64,000 nucleotides of DNA, taken from Aplectana chamaeleonis. Taxonomy: Eukaryota; Nematoda; Chromadorea; Rhabditida; Cosmocercidae. The stretch covers positions 1-64,000 of the forward strand of contig JAPDOI010001219.1 of assembly GCA_029168955.1 (NCBI GenBank), in the 5' to 3' direction. The notes beneath the pieces were generated by a model. It was not told where the DNA came from, did not search any database, and saw only the letters and a program-made list of their open reading frames with translations. Below are positions 48,101 through 60,725 of this stretch, in pieces. Position numbers and translations under genes: made by a program. Every line of letters starts with the position of its first letter. Positions within the stretch are counted from its first letter, which is position 1.

Positions 48101-48822
48101 ACCCCCTTTTCATTTCATGAGGGAAGCTAAGAGAAAATCCCCTTCTTTGCTTAGAAATCTTTTTTGTGAAATTATGAAGCAATCAGGAGTATTCGAACAC
48201 GGATTTTTGATATTCAGAGGCTGCCTGCAACATCCAGAACATGGTTTTACAAAACGTTGGGATGTAAGTAGAACAAGTTCAGTGTTAGTGGAAAGCAATC
48301 CATCCAATCGGATTGAAGGAAGTTAGTGTTGTAATCACATTCCATGAGTATTTGTAGTCTCCTGCTGAACTGGTTTGATTTGAGCCCTCCAAATAACCTC
48401 TGAAGAAGTTTCTTGGCAAACATGTAGAAGCATTTCCGGAAATTGTGGAAAGTCGCATTTTGCCTTCATTGTGATGGCTTCTAACCAACTCCTGTGGGAA
48501 GTTCTCTCGAAAATCTCCGGCAAACAAAAACCATTCTGAATTCCCTGTCTAATCCCCAAAAAGGATTTCAGAGTCAAACTTGAAACTGCTTTCTTAACAC
48601 CTTGAAATTTGCCTGATACTGCACCAACTGAGGAAAATCCTCTGAGCAACCCTGCCAAGAAAAGGAGTCTTCAGCAGCTACGAGGCAATTGATTCGAAAG
48701 CGTCGTTGGAAGTCCATTAATCGGGCATGAATTCTGGTGGAGGCATTTCATTGACCAGCAGTGATTTCCTAGTTAGAGAAACATGCAAATGTACTCTGGG
48801 TTACTTTACGCTCACCAAGAAT
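45176..48822. other. Giant element, 3.6-kb single-copy core
   Basis: The core holds an AT-rich part with repeated ATTCGAATATTCG-like motifs (45400-45900) and a 60-codon ATG frame at 46063-46245 (MSVAFVVIVRF..., no family recognised). It also holds a copy of the dispersed repeat of 36.6 kb (46855-47020), a ~715-bp inverted-repeat unit (47235-47950) and frames at 48117-48326 plus and 48335-48658 minus. No transposase motif set (DDE, DD34D, hAT, P, MULE, RT or integrase) is recognisable. If the element is autonomous its protein must be spliced, novel or too decayed to see; more likely this copy is non-autonomous. Confidence 0.5.
47235..47950. repeat. Inverted-repeat unit within the core, with overlapping open frames
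   Basis: CAGATATTTGTGGGGAAGTT then CCCGAGGGACAG (47246-47278) is mirrored at 47896-47936 (CTGTCTCTCGGGAACTTCCC then CACGAATGTCTGG). Further direct repeats (GGGAGAACAAGGAAG at about 47409 and 47798; CCTCTCCCCTCGAAT-like at about 47353 and 47838) lie inside. Frames of 178 (plus, 47165-47701), 94 (plus, 47238-47522) and 148 (minus, 47302-47748) codons overlap. They cannot all be coding and none has a recognised domain. Confidence 0.55.
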
Positions 48823-49456
48823 ACTATCAAAAAAGGGGGGGCTATCCAAGCGAAAGAAGGTTTGGTTGGCAGTCAAGCGTTCTAACAAAAAGGAATCAAT
48901 AGGTAAGTAGAATGAGGAGAGTCTACAAAAAGTAGAACAATATTTTCTGAGACTGATTTTCCTGGCCGACACTACTTAACAGCGAAAAAAACCGTTGCGG
49001 TGTTCCACACGAAAGCTCTCTGTGGTTCTAAAAATGGTCTAGATTACGCTGAGAACCGTTCAAATGTATGTGCATGTAAACCTAATACTTTACCATCAGA
49101 ATAGAAGATGATGCCAAAAACAAAGACGGACAGTTAGCTCCGCGAAGTTAAGCCCAGAAACGAATCCAAAGTGCAGCATCTAATGAGGAGTATTTTCTTT
49201 ATAATCTAGTCAAAATTGAAGTCCATTCTGGAGAAACCATTGAATTCTTCCTCGTGAAATACCACAATAACGGTTTGTTTTTTTATGCTGTTATAAAGTG
49301 ATCGGCTGCAGGAAAATCAGTCTGCTCAGAAAATATTGTTCACTTTTTTGTAGACTCATCCTCATTCTACTTTACCCTATTGTTCCTTTTGTTTGGAACG
49401 TTTCTGACGCCAACCAAACCTCTTTGCTTGGCGGAAGACCCCTTTTTGATAGAATT
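48823..49456. mobile_element. Palindromic sub-element, copy 2
   Basis: Second ~634-bp copy of the unit at 44526-45175. The arms are ACTATCAAAAAAGGGGG...GTTTGGTTGGCAG at the left and the inverse ...CCAACCAAACCTCTTTGC...CCCCTTTTTGATAG at the right. Its loop is in direct, not inverted, orientation relative to copy 1, although the sequences outside both copies are inverted. Confidence 0.8.
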
Positions 49457-49612
49457 GTTTCACTTATCTTTATTGATATTACGAAGTAATATCCCTGAGA
49501 AATCTTCAATATTTTTCGAATAGCATGTGATTAAGCTATATAATAATCAGTGAGCAACAAACTTGTTGCGCACGCTACAAATGAAGCGCTACTCATTTTC
49601 CACGACGTCCTG
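49457..49612 (-). repeat. Giant element, right inner module
   Basis: Mirror of 44366-44525: GATATTACGAAGTAATATC, GCAACAAACTTGTTGCGCAC, AATGAAGCGCTACTC. It runs straight into array B. Confidence 0.75.
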
Positions 49613-51722
49613 ATGACGCCAGAAGATGCCCTATGCACTTGGCACCATTCCATGGCGACGACGATAACTGATGACGTCACCAGATGCTTTATGCACTTTA
49701 CGCGGCATCTGACCATAGATGCTAATACTTTACGTCCTGATGACGTCATCAGATGCTGCTATGTGCTTTTACACGCTGACATCCTGATGACGTCATCAGA
49801 TGCCCTATGTACTTTACATTGACATCCTGATGACGATCATCAGATGCCCTATGTACTTTACGTGACATCCTGATGACGTCATCAGATGCCCTATGTACTT
49901 TTACGTGACATCCTTGATGGCGCTCATCAGATGCCCTATGTACTTTAAGATGACATCCTGATGACGTCATCAGCTATGCCCTATGTGTACTTTGACATCA
50001 CCAGTGACATCATCAGGAATGACGTATCAATACTTCAGATGACGTCGTGTAACGTCATCAGATGCGACTTTACACGACATCCTGATGACGTCATCCAGAT
50101 GCCCTATGTACTTTGCTACATGGCATCTTCGATGACGTCATCAGAACTCTTTATATTGCTTCAGATGACATCACGGCGATATCGAATTACTGCCCTTATG
50201 TACTTCAGATGACACCCTGATAACGTCATCAGATGCTGCCGCATGGCACCTGATGACGTCATCAGATTCTCTATATTAGCATAAGACACCTGATGGCGTG
50301 TCATATGCTGTACTTTACATGACATCCTGGTATGACGTCATCCAGGACGCCCTATGTATCTTTACATGGCATCACTGATGACGTTGTCAAGATGCCCTAT
50401 CATGCTTTATATGACACCTGACGTCGTAGGTGCTCTCTTTATGACATCTGGTGACGTCATCAGATACTGTACGCATGGCATCTGATGACGTCATCAGATG
50501 CTTCTTTCCTTCGCCTAGATAGCCATCCTGGCGGCAGCCAGATGCCATATGTACTTTACGCAGCCTGATGATCGTCAGACGCTTATACTTTGCGTAACAC
50601 ATTAATGTCAGTGCTCTCATATGTGACACCCCATTTATCATCAGATGCCTATCGTACTTCAGATGACACCATGATAGCGTCATCGAGATACTTTCATATG
50701 TGCTTTGCGCGACACCCTGATGACGTCATCCAGATGCCCTATATGCTTTATAAGACACCCTGATGACATCCCGTCAGATTGCCCTATGTACTTTACATGA
50801 CATCCTGATGACGTCATTAAAACTATGCTACTTTAGCATGACATCTAGTGGCGTCATCAGATGCCCTATGTACTATAGATGACATCCAGATAACGTCATC
50901 AGATGCCATATGTACTTTACATGCCCGTATCCTGATGACGTCGTCAGACGCCCTATCTTGCTTCGATGACATCCACTGATGACGTCATCGGATGCTCTAT
51001 GTACTTTGCAAAACATCCAGATGACGTCATCAGATGCCCTCTGTACTTCAGATGACATCACAGATAACGTCATCCCAGATGCCATCTCTTACTTTACGCT
51101 GTTGTCCTGATGACGTCATCAGATGCCCTATGTGCTTTCGATGTACCCTGTTGACGATAATAGATTTACTATACTTTATATGACCTTGATTGACGTCGTC
51201 AAATAGACTACTATATTGCCGGTGACACACTGATGACGTCATCGGATTGCTATATGTACTTTATAAGACGCCTGACTGACGTCATCAGATGACCTATACC
51301 GCTTCAGATGACACGCTGATGGCGATCATCAGATGCTCTATAACTTTATAAGGTGCCCTGATGGCGTCGTCCAGATGCCCTGTGCTTTAGATGACACACT
51401 GATGACGTCATCAGAATTGCCCTATGTACTTTATATGACACACTGATGACGTCGTCAGATGCCCTCTATGCTTTGCCAAGATGACACACTGCTGACGTCG
51501 TCAGTTGCTCTATGTACTTCAGATGACACACTGGTAACGTCAATAGATGCTCTATGTACTTTATAAGACACCCTGAAGACGTCGTCAGATGCCCTATGTA
51601 CTTTGGGTGACGCCTGATGACGTCATCAAGATGCCCTGTACTTTAGATGACACCCTGATGGCGATAAATGGTGCCCTAATATTGCTACGCGGTACCTGAT
51701 GACGTCATCCAGGTGCCTATAT
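49600..51722 (-). repeat. Giant element, right array B (~42-bp monomers, ~49 copies)
   Basis: Tandem units follow GACATCCTGATGACGTCATC then AGATGCCCTATGTACTTTAC, with many small indels. The palindrome TGATGACGTCATCA, containing a perfect TGACGTCA (CRE/ATF core), is kept in most copies. Outer copies drift to ACACACTGATGACGTCGTC-like variants near 51.2-51.7 kb. Frames through it are not coding. Confidence 0.92.
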
Positions 51723-54700
51723 AATATGCATGAAAAGTACAGCCTACGACGTGTTTTAGCGATTTGAATCTACCAACGCAGTAATATCACATGATATGAT
51801 AAGCAGTAAGAAAGTAAAGTAGTTGTTGTGAAACAATAAGTAACAAACTTGTTAGTCACTTTCCCTGTCCCTTCCCATCGAAAAGTACAGCCTACGACGT
51901 GTTTTTGGCAGTTGAATCTACCAACTGATAATATGCATGATATGAGTAAACACAGTAAAAAGTAAAGTGATTGTTGTGAAGCAGTAATGTAACAAAGCTT
52001 GTTAGTCACTTTCCCCGTCCCTTCCCCATCGAAAAAGTAGAGGCCTCATACGACGTGTTTATAGCGAGTTGATCTACCAACTGATAAATATCACATGATA
52101 TGATAAAACAAGAAGTAAAGCTTTTAGTGAATGTTGTGGAAGTGTGCAGCAAGTAACAAACTTGATGAATACTTTCCTGTCCCTTCCCATCAAAGAAAGA
52201 GTACGAATCCTGCGACGTGTTTTTAGCGAGTTGATCTACCAAACTGATAATATCACATGATATGAGATAAGCAGTAAGAAGTAAAGTAGTGAATGTGAAA
52301 CAGTAAGTAAGCCAAGCAACTTGTTAGTCACTTTCCCTGTCCCTTCCACATCGAGAAAGTACAGCCTACGGCATGGTTTTAGCGATTTGATCTACCAACT
52401 GATAACATCACATGATATGATAAAGCAGTAAGTAAGTAAAGCAGTAGTGAATGTGAAACAGTAAGTAACAAACTTGTTGGTGTCACTTTCCCTGTCCCTT
52501 CCCATCCAGAAAAAGCAAGTACAGAATATTGAGCCTTCACGACTGTGTTTTAGCGAGTTGATCTACCTTTCAACTGATAATAATATCACATGATGCATGA
52601 TACAGCAGTAAGAAGTAAAGTAGTGAATGTTGCAAACTATTAAGCCTAACAAACTTGTTAGTCACTTTCTTCCTGTCCCTTCCCATCATGAAAGGTACAT
52701 TGGCCTAACGACGTGTTTTAGCGAGTTGATCTACCAACTGATAATATCACCATGATATGATAAAGCAGTAAAAGGAAGCAAAGTAGTAGAATGTTAGAAA
52801 ACAGTAAGTAATAAACTTTGGTTAGTCACTTTACCATGTCCCTTCCCATCGAAAAGTACAGCCTACGACGTGTTTTAGCGAGTTGATCTACCAACCTGAT
52901 AATATCACATGATATGATATAAGGTAAATGCGAAGTAAAGTAGATGAATGTGAAACAGTAAGTAACAAACACATCTGTTAGTCACTTTCCCTGTCCCTTC
53001 CCATCGAAAAGTACAGCCCTACGACGTGTTTTAGCGATGTTGACTCTACCAACTGATAATATCATACATGATATGATAAGCAGTGCTAAGAAGTAAAGTA
53101 GTTGTTGTGGAAATGCAATAAGTAACAAACTTGTTAGTCACTTTCCCTGTCCCTTCCCATCGAAAAGTACAGCCTACATGACGTGTTTTAGCGAGTTGAT
53201 CTACCAACTGATCAATATCACATGATATGATAAGCAGTAAGGCAAGTAAAATGTAGTGAATGTGAAACAAGTAAGTAACCAAACTTTGTTATAGTCACTT
53301 GCCCTCTGGTCCCTTCTATCCATCAAAAAGTACAGCCTTAACGACGTGTTTTAAAAGGAAGAGCGAGTTGAATCGTACCAAACTGATAATATCACATGAT
53401 ATGATAAGTTAAGTAAGTAAAGTAAAGTAGTTGTTGTGGAAACAATAAGTAACAAACTTGTTCAGTCACTTTCCTGTCCCTTCCTATCGAAGAAGTACAG
53501 CCTACGACGATGTTTTAAAGCGAGTTGAATCTACCCAACCTGATAATATCACATGATATGATAAGCAGTAAGAAGTAAAATGAGTGAATGTGAAACAGTA
53601 AGTAACATAAACTTGTTGAGTCACTTTTCTCTTCCTGTCCCTTCCCATCGAAAAGTACAGCCTACGACGTGTTTTAGCGAGTTGATCTACCAACTGATAA
53701 TATCAGTTATGATACAAATATGATAAGCAGTAAGAAGTAAAGTGAGTGAAAGTGCGTGAAACAGTAAGCTAAACAAAACTTGTTAGTCACTTTCCCTGTC
53801 CCTTCCTATATATCGAAAAGTAGCAGCCTGGACGACGTGTTTTGAAGCGAGTTGATCTACTAACCGATGATATCACACATGATATGATAAGCAGTAAGAA
53901 GTAAAGTAGTGAATGTGGAAACAGTAAGTAAAATAAAATCTTGTTTAGTCACTTTCAACCTGTCCCTTCCCATCGAAAAAGTACAGCCTGACGACGTGTT
54001 TATAGCGGAGTTGGATCTACCAACTGATAATATCACATGATATGATGATAAGCAGTAAGAAGTAAAGTAGTGAATGTGAAACAGTAAGTAACAAACTTGT
54101 TAGTCACTTTCCCTGTCCCTTCCCATCGAAAAGTGCAGCCTACGACGTGTTTTAGCGAAGTTGGATCCTACCAAACTGATAATATCACATGATATGATAA
54201 GCAGTAAGAAGTAAAGTAGTGAATGTGACAACAGTAATGTAACAAACTTGTTAGTCACTTTCCCTGTCCCTTCCATCATCGAAAAGTACGGCCTGCATTG
54301 ACGTGTTTTAGCGAGTTGATCTACCAACTGATACATATCCACTATGATATATGATAAGCAGTAGAGAAGTAAAGTAGTTGATTGGAATAAAACAACAGCA
54401 AGTAACAAACTTGCTTAGTCACTTTCCCCTGTCCCCTTCCATCCATCAGAAGAAAAGTACAGCCTACGACGTGTTTTAGTTGAGTTTGATCTACCAACTG
54501 ATAATATCACATGAGTTATGATAAGCAGTAAGAAGTAAAGTAGTTGTTGAATGTGAAACAGTAAGTGAACAAACTTGTTAGTCACTTTCCCTGTCCCTTC
54601 CCATCGAAAAAAGTACAGCCTAGTTGACGTGTTTTAGCGAGTTTGATCTACCAACTGATAATATCACATGATATGATAAGCAGTAAGAAGTAAAGTAGTT

Positions 54701-57700
54701 GTTGTGGAAACAACAAGTAACAAAACTTGTTAGTCATACTTTCCCTGTCCCTTCCCATCGAAAAGTACAAGCCTACACGACGTGTTTTAGCGAGTGCTGA
54801 TCTACCAAACGGATGATAATATCACATGATATGAGTAAGCAGTAAGAAGTAAAGTAGTGAATATTGTGAAACAGTAAGTAACAAACTTGTTAGTCACTTT
54901 CCCTGTCCCTTCCCATCGAAAAGTATGGTCATTTACGACGTGTTTTAGCGTTGATCTGCACTGAACTGGATAATGATCACATGATATGATAAGCAGTAAA
55001 GAAGTAAAGTGAGTTGTTGTAGAAACAATAAGTAACAAACTTGTTAGTCACTTTCCCCGTCCCTTCCCATCGAAAAAGTACGAGCCTACAGACGTGTTTT
55101 AGCGAGTTGATTCACTACCAACTGATAAATATCGCAATGATATGATAAGCAGATAAGTTTATGGCAAGTAAAGTAGTTGAATGTGAAACAGTAAGTAACA
55201 AACATTGTTAGTCACTTTCCTGTCCCTTCCCATCGAAAAAAAAAAAAAAAGTGACAGCCTAAACGACGTGTTTATAAAGAGTTGATCTACCAACTGATTT
55301 ATCACATGATAAGTGATAAGCAGTAAGAAGTAAAGTAGGGAAATGTTGAAAACAGTAAGTAACAAAACTTGTTAGTCCACTTTCTCTGTCCCTCTTCCCA
55401 GATCAGTAAAGTACATGGCCTGAATAGACGTGTTTTAGCGAGTTGGGATCTACCAACTGATAAATATCACAGTGATATGATAAGCAGTAAGTAAGTAAAA
55501 TGTAGTTGTTGTGAAACAGTATGCAGTAACAAACTTTGTTAGTCACTTTCCCTGTCCCTTCCCATCGAAAAGTACAGCCTTTACGACGTGTTTTTTAGCG
55601 AGTTGATCTACCAACTGATAATATCACATGATATGATCAAGCAGTAAGAAGTAAAGTAGTGAATGTTAGAAACAGTAAGTAACAAACTTGTTAGTCACTT
55701 TCACTGTCCCTTCTTTCTCATCGAAAAAGTACAGCCTACGACGTGTTTTAGCAGGAGTTGATCTACCAACTGATAATATCACATGATATGATAACCAGCA
55801 GTAAGAAGTAAAGTAGTTGTTGTAAAACGAACAAGTAACAAACTTGTTGAGTCACTTTCCTGTCCCTTTCTCCATCGAAAAGTACAGCCTACGACGTGTT
55901 TTAGCGAGTTGAGTCCTACCAAACTGATAATATCACCATGATATGATAAAGCAGTAAGAAGTAAAGTAGTGAATGTAGAAACAGTAAGTAAATAAACTTG
56001 TTACGATCACTTTCCCTTGGGTCCCTTCCCATCGAAAAGTACAGCCTATACGACGTTTGTTTTAGCGAGTTGATCTACCAACTGATAATATCACATGACA
56101 GTATGATAAGCAGGTAAGAAGTAAAGTAGCGTGAATGTGAAACAGCAAGTAACAAATCTTGTTAGTCACACTTTCCCGTCGTCCTTCCCATCGAAAAGTA
56201 CAGCCTAACTGACGTGTTTTGAAGCGAGTTGATCTACCAAACTGATAATACTCACATGATATGATAAAGCGGTAAGAAGTAAAGTAGTTGTTGGTGAAAC
56301 AGTAAGTAACAAACTTTGTTAGATCACTTTCCCTGTCTCCTTCCTATCGAAAGCAGCAGACCTTTTTTTTTTTTTTTGCAAAACGGCCTACGACGTGTTT
56401 TAGCGAGTTGGTTCAATGACTGATAATATCGCATGATATGATAAGCAGTAAGAAGTAAAGTAGTGAATGTGAAACAGTAAAGTAAACAAACTTGTTAGTC
56501 ACTTTCCCTGTCCCTTCCCATCGAAAAGTAATAGCCTTCTGACGTGTTTTGTGAGTTGATCTACCAATTGATTCAATATCACATGATATGATAAGCAGTA
56601 AGAAGTAAAGTAGTGAATGTGAAACAGTAAGTAACAAACTTGTTAGTCACTTCCCCTGGGTCCCCTTCCCATCGAAAAAAGTACAGCCTACGACGTGTTT
56701 TAGCGAGTTGATCTACCAAATGATAATACCACATGATATGATAAGCAGTAAGAAGTAAAGTAGTGAATGTGAAACAGTAAGTAACAAACTTGTTAGTCAC
56801 TTTCCCTGTCCCTTCCCATCGAAAAGTACAGCCTACGACGTGTTTTTTTAAAGCGAGTTGGTCTATACCAACTGATAATATCACATGATATGACATACAA
56901 GCAGTAAGAAGTAAAGTAGTTGAATGTGAAACAGTAAGTAACAAATCTTGTTGAGTCACTTTCCCTGTCCCTTCCCATCGAAAAGTACAGCCTACGACGT
57001 GTTTTAGCAGGAGTTGATCTACCAACTGATAATATCACACATGATATGATAAGCAGTAAGTAAGTAAAGTAGTTGTTGTAAAACAATAAGTAACAAACTT
57101 GTTAGTCACTTTCCCTGTCCCTTCCCATCGAAAAGTACAGTTGTTTCTACGACGTGTTTTAGCGAGTTGGATCTACCCAACTGATAATATCACATAATAT
57201 GATAAGCAGTTAAAAGAAATAAAGTAGTTGAATGTGAAACAGCAAATGTATACAAACTTTGTTAGTCACTTTCCCTGTCCCTTCCCATCGAAAGAAGTAC
57301 AGCCTACGACGTGTTTTAGCGAGTTGATCTACCAAATGATAATACCACATGATATGAGATAAGCAGGTAAGAAGTAAAGTAGTGAATGTGAAACAGTAAG
57401 TAAACAAACTTGTTAGTCACTTTCCCTGTCCCTTCCCATCGAAAAGTACGGCCTACGACGTGTTTTAGCTGAGTTGGTCTACTGGGAAACTGATAATATC
57501 ACATGATATGATAAGCAGTAAGAAGTAAAGTAGTTGTTGTAAAACAATAAGTAACAAACTTAAGTTAGTCACTTTCCCTGTCCCTTCCCATCGAAAAGTA
57601 CAGCCTACGACGTAAGTTTTTAGTTGAGTTGATCTACCAACTGATAATATCACATGATATGAGTAAGAGTAAGAAGTAAAGTAGTGAATGTAAACAATGC

Positions 57701-60530
57701 AAGTAACAAACTTGTTAGTCACTTTCCCTGTCCCTTCCCATCGGTGAAAAGTCAAACATGCCTACGACGTGTTTTAGCGAGTTGATCTACCAAATGATAA
57801 TACCACATGATATGATATAAGCAGTAAGAAGTAAAGTAGTGAATGTGAAACAGTAAGTAAACAAACTTGTTAGTCACTTTCCCCGTCCCTTCCCATCGAA
57901 AAGTACAGCCTACGACGTGTTTTTTTAGCGAGTTGATTCTACCAACTGATAATAATATCATGATATGATAAGCAGTAAGAAGTAAAGTAGTTGTTGTGGA
58001 AAACAAACAATAAGTAACAAACTTGTTAGTCACTTTCCTGTCCCTTCCCCATCGAAAAGTACAGCCTACGACGTAAGTTTTAGCGAGTTGATCTACCAAC
58101 TGATAATATCACATGATATGATAAGCAGGTAAGAAGTAAAGTAGTTGAAAGTGAAACAATAAGTAACAAACTAGTTATGTCACTTTCCTGTCCCTTCCCA
58201 TCGAAAAGTATAGCCTACGACGTGTTTTTAGCGAGTTTGATCTACCAACTGATAATATCACATGATATGATAAGCAAGAAGCAAAGTAGTTGTTGTGGAA
58301 ACAGTAAGTAAACAAACTTGTTAGTCACTTTCCTGTCCCTTCCCATCGAAAAGTACAGTCTACGACGTGTTTTAGCGAGTTGATCTACCAACTGATAATA
58401 TCACATGATATGATAAGCAGTAAGAAGTAAAGTAGTGAATGTGAAACAGTAAGTAACAAACTTGTTAGTCACTTTCCCCTGTCCCTTCCCATCGAAAAGT
58501 AGCATGGCCTACGACGTGTTTTTTTGAAGCGAGTTGATCTTACCAACTGATAATATCACATGATATGATAAGCAGTAAGAAGTAAAGTAGTGAAAGTGAA
58601 ACAGTAAGTAACAAACTTGTTAGTCACTTTCCCTGTCCCTTCCCATTTAGGTGAAAGTATTGAGCCTACGACGTGTTTTAGCGAGTTGATCTACCAACTG
58701 ATAATATCACACGATATGATAAGCAGTAAGAAGTAAAGTAGTTGTTGTGAAACAATAAGTAACAAACTTGTTAGTCACTTTCCCCTGTCCCTTCCCATCG
58801 AAAAAAAAAAAGTACAGTTTGGCTTTACGACGTGTTTTAGCGAGTTGATCTTACCAACTGATAAAATCACATGATATGATAAGCAGTAATAGTAAAGTAG
58901 TGAATGTGAAACAGTAAGTAACAAACTTGTTAGTCACTTTCCCCTGTCCCTTCCCATCGAAAAGTACAGCCTACGACGTGTTTTAGCGAGTTGGTCTACC
59001 AACTGATAAAACATCATATGATAAAGCAGTAAGAAGTAGTGAATGCAAAACAGTAAGTAACAAACTTGTTTAGTCACTTTCCCTGTCCCTTCCCATCAAG
59101 TATGCCTACGACGCATTTAGCGAGTTTGGTCTACCAACTGATAAAATCACATGATATGATAAGCAGTAAGAAGTAAAGTAGTGAATGTGAAACAGTAAGT
59201 AACAAACTTGTTAGTCACTTTCCCTGGGTCCCTTCCTTCCCATCGAAAAGTACGGCCTACATGACGTGTGAAATTTAGCGAGTTGGTCTACCAACTGGGA
59301 TAAAATCACATGATATGATAAGCAGTAAGAAGTAAAGTAGTGAATGTGAAACAGTAAGTAACAAACTTGTTAGTCACTTTCCCCTGTCCCTTCCCCATCA
59401 TCGAAAAGTACGGGCCTCACGACGTATTGTTTAGCGGAGTTGATCTACCAACCGATAAACATTTACATGATATGATAAGCAATAAGAAGTAAAGTAGTGA
59501 ATGTGAAACAGTAAGTAACAAACTTGTTAGTCACTTTCCCTGTCCCTTCCCATCGAAAAGTACAGCCTCACGACGTGTTTTTAGCGAGTTGATCTACCAA
59601 CTGATAATACGTCACATGATATGATAAGCAGTAAGAAGTAAAGTAGTGAATGTGAAACAGTAAGTAACAAACTTGTTAGTCACTTTCCCTGTCCCTTCCC
59701 ATCGAAAAGTACGGCTCTACGACGTGTTTTTAGCTGAGTTGATCTACTCAACTGAGGTAATATCACATGATATGATAAGCAGTAAGAAGTAAAGTAGTTG
59801 TTGTGGGAAACAGTAAGTAACAAACTTGTTAGTCACTTTCCTGTCCCTTCCCCATCGAAAAGTACAGCCTACGACGTGTTTTAGCGAGTGCTGATCTACC
59901 AACTGATAATATCTACATGATAATGATAAGCAGTAAGAAGTAAAGTAGTTGAAAGTGAAACAGTAAGTAACAAACTTGTTAGTCACTTTCCTGTCCCTTC
60001 CCATCGAAAAAGTACAGCCTACGACGTGTTTTAGCGAGTTGATCTACCAACTGATAATATCACATGATATGATAAGCAGTAAGAAGTAAAGTAGTGAAAG
60101 TGAAACAATAAGTAAATAAACTTGTTAGTCACTTTCCCTGTCCCTTCCCATCGAAAAGTGACAGCCTACGACGTGTTTTAGCGAGTTGATCTTACCAACT
60201 GATAATATCACTAATGATATGATAAGCTATGTAAGAAGTAAAGTAGTTGTTGTGAAACAATAAGTAACAAAACTTGTTAGTCACTTTCCTGTCCCTTCCC
60301 ATCGAAAAGTAGAGCCTACGACGTGTTTTAGCGAGTTGATCTACCAACTGATAATATCACATGATATGATAAGCAATAAGAAGTAAAGTAGTGAATGTGA
60401 AACAGTAAGTAACAAACTTGTTAGTCAGCTTCCTCTGTCCCTTCCCATCGAAAAGTACAGCCTACCACGTGTTTAAGCTGATTTGGTCTACCAACTGATA
60501 AAATCACTTGATAGTGATAAGTAGTAAAAG
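51723..60530 (-). repeat. Giant element, right array A (~145-bp monomers, ~60 copies)
   Basis: About 60 monomers carry GTCACTTTCCCTGTCCCTTC, CATCGAAAAGTACAGCCTAC, GACGTGTTTTAGCGAGTTGA, TCTACCAACTGATAATATCA, CATGATATGATAAGCAGTAA, GAAGTAAAGTAGTGAATGTG and AAACAGTAAGTAACAAACTT. The ideal unit is 145 bp. Two subtypes alternate irregularly (GTAGTGAATGTG...CAGTAAG and GTAGTTGTTGTG...CAATAAG). Differences are mostly short insertions. The repeated 60-150 codon minus-strand frames merely follow the monomer and stop at indels; they are not genes. Confidence 0.95.
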
Positions 60531-60647
60531 GTGATGTAGTTAATGTTAAAGTAAGTGAGTAGGTAATCATATCTGTCCACATACCAACTTACCTACCTGC
60601 TCAACTGATCGCCTGCGACCACTGGCGGTGGCGTAGTATATAACAGA

Positions 60648-60722
60648 GGAACGAGGAACGAGGAACGAGGAACGAGGAACGAGGAACGAGAACGAGAAAC
60701 GAGGAACGAGGAACGAGGAACA
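60648..60722. repeat. Giant element, right 7-bp tandem tract (GAACGAG)n
   Basis: About ten GAACGAG heptamers, mirror image of 42740-42815 and more regular than the left tract. Confidence 0.88.
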
Positions 60723-60725
60723 GAA

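Noticed and set aside
49138..49165. 5S rRNA fragment suggested by GAAGTTAAGC
   Set aside because: The similarity is limited to about ten bases and lies inside a sub-element copy.
43586..51722. CRISPR-like regular spacing of a palindromic repeat
   Set aside because: The units are contiguous tandem monomers with related, not unique, spacers, in an evidently eukaryotic context. No cas genes.
51770..60004. Numerous 60-150 codon minus-strand frames sharing a RRLYFSMGRD-like text
   Set aside because: They repeat with the 145-bp monomer and break at indels; satellite DNA, not a gene family.
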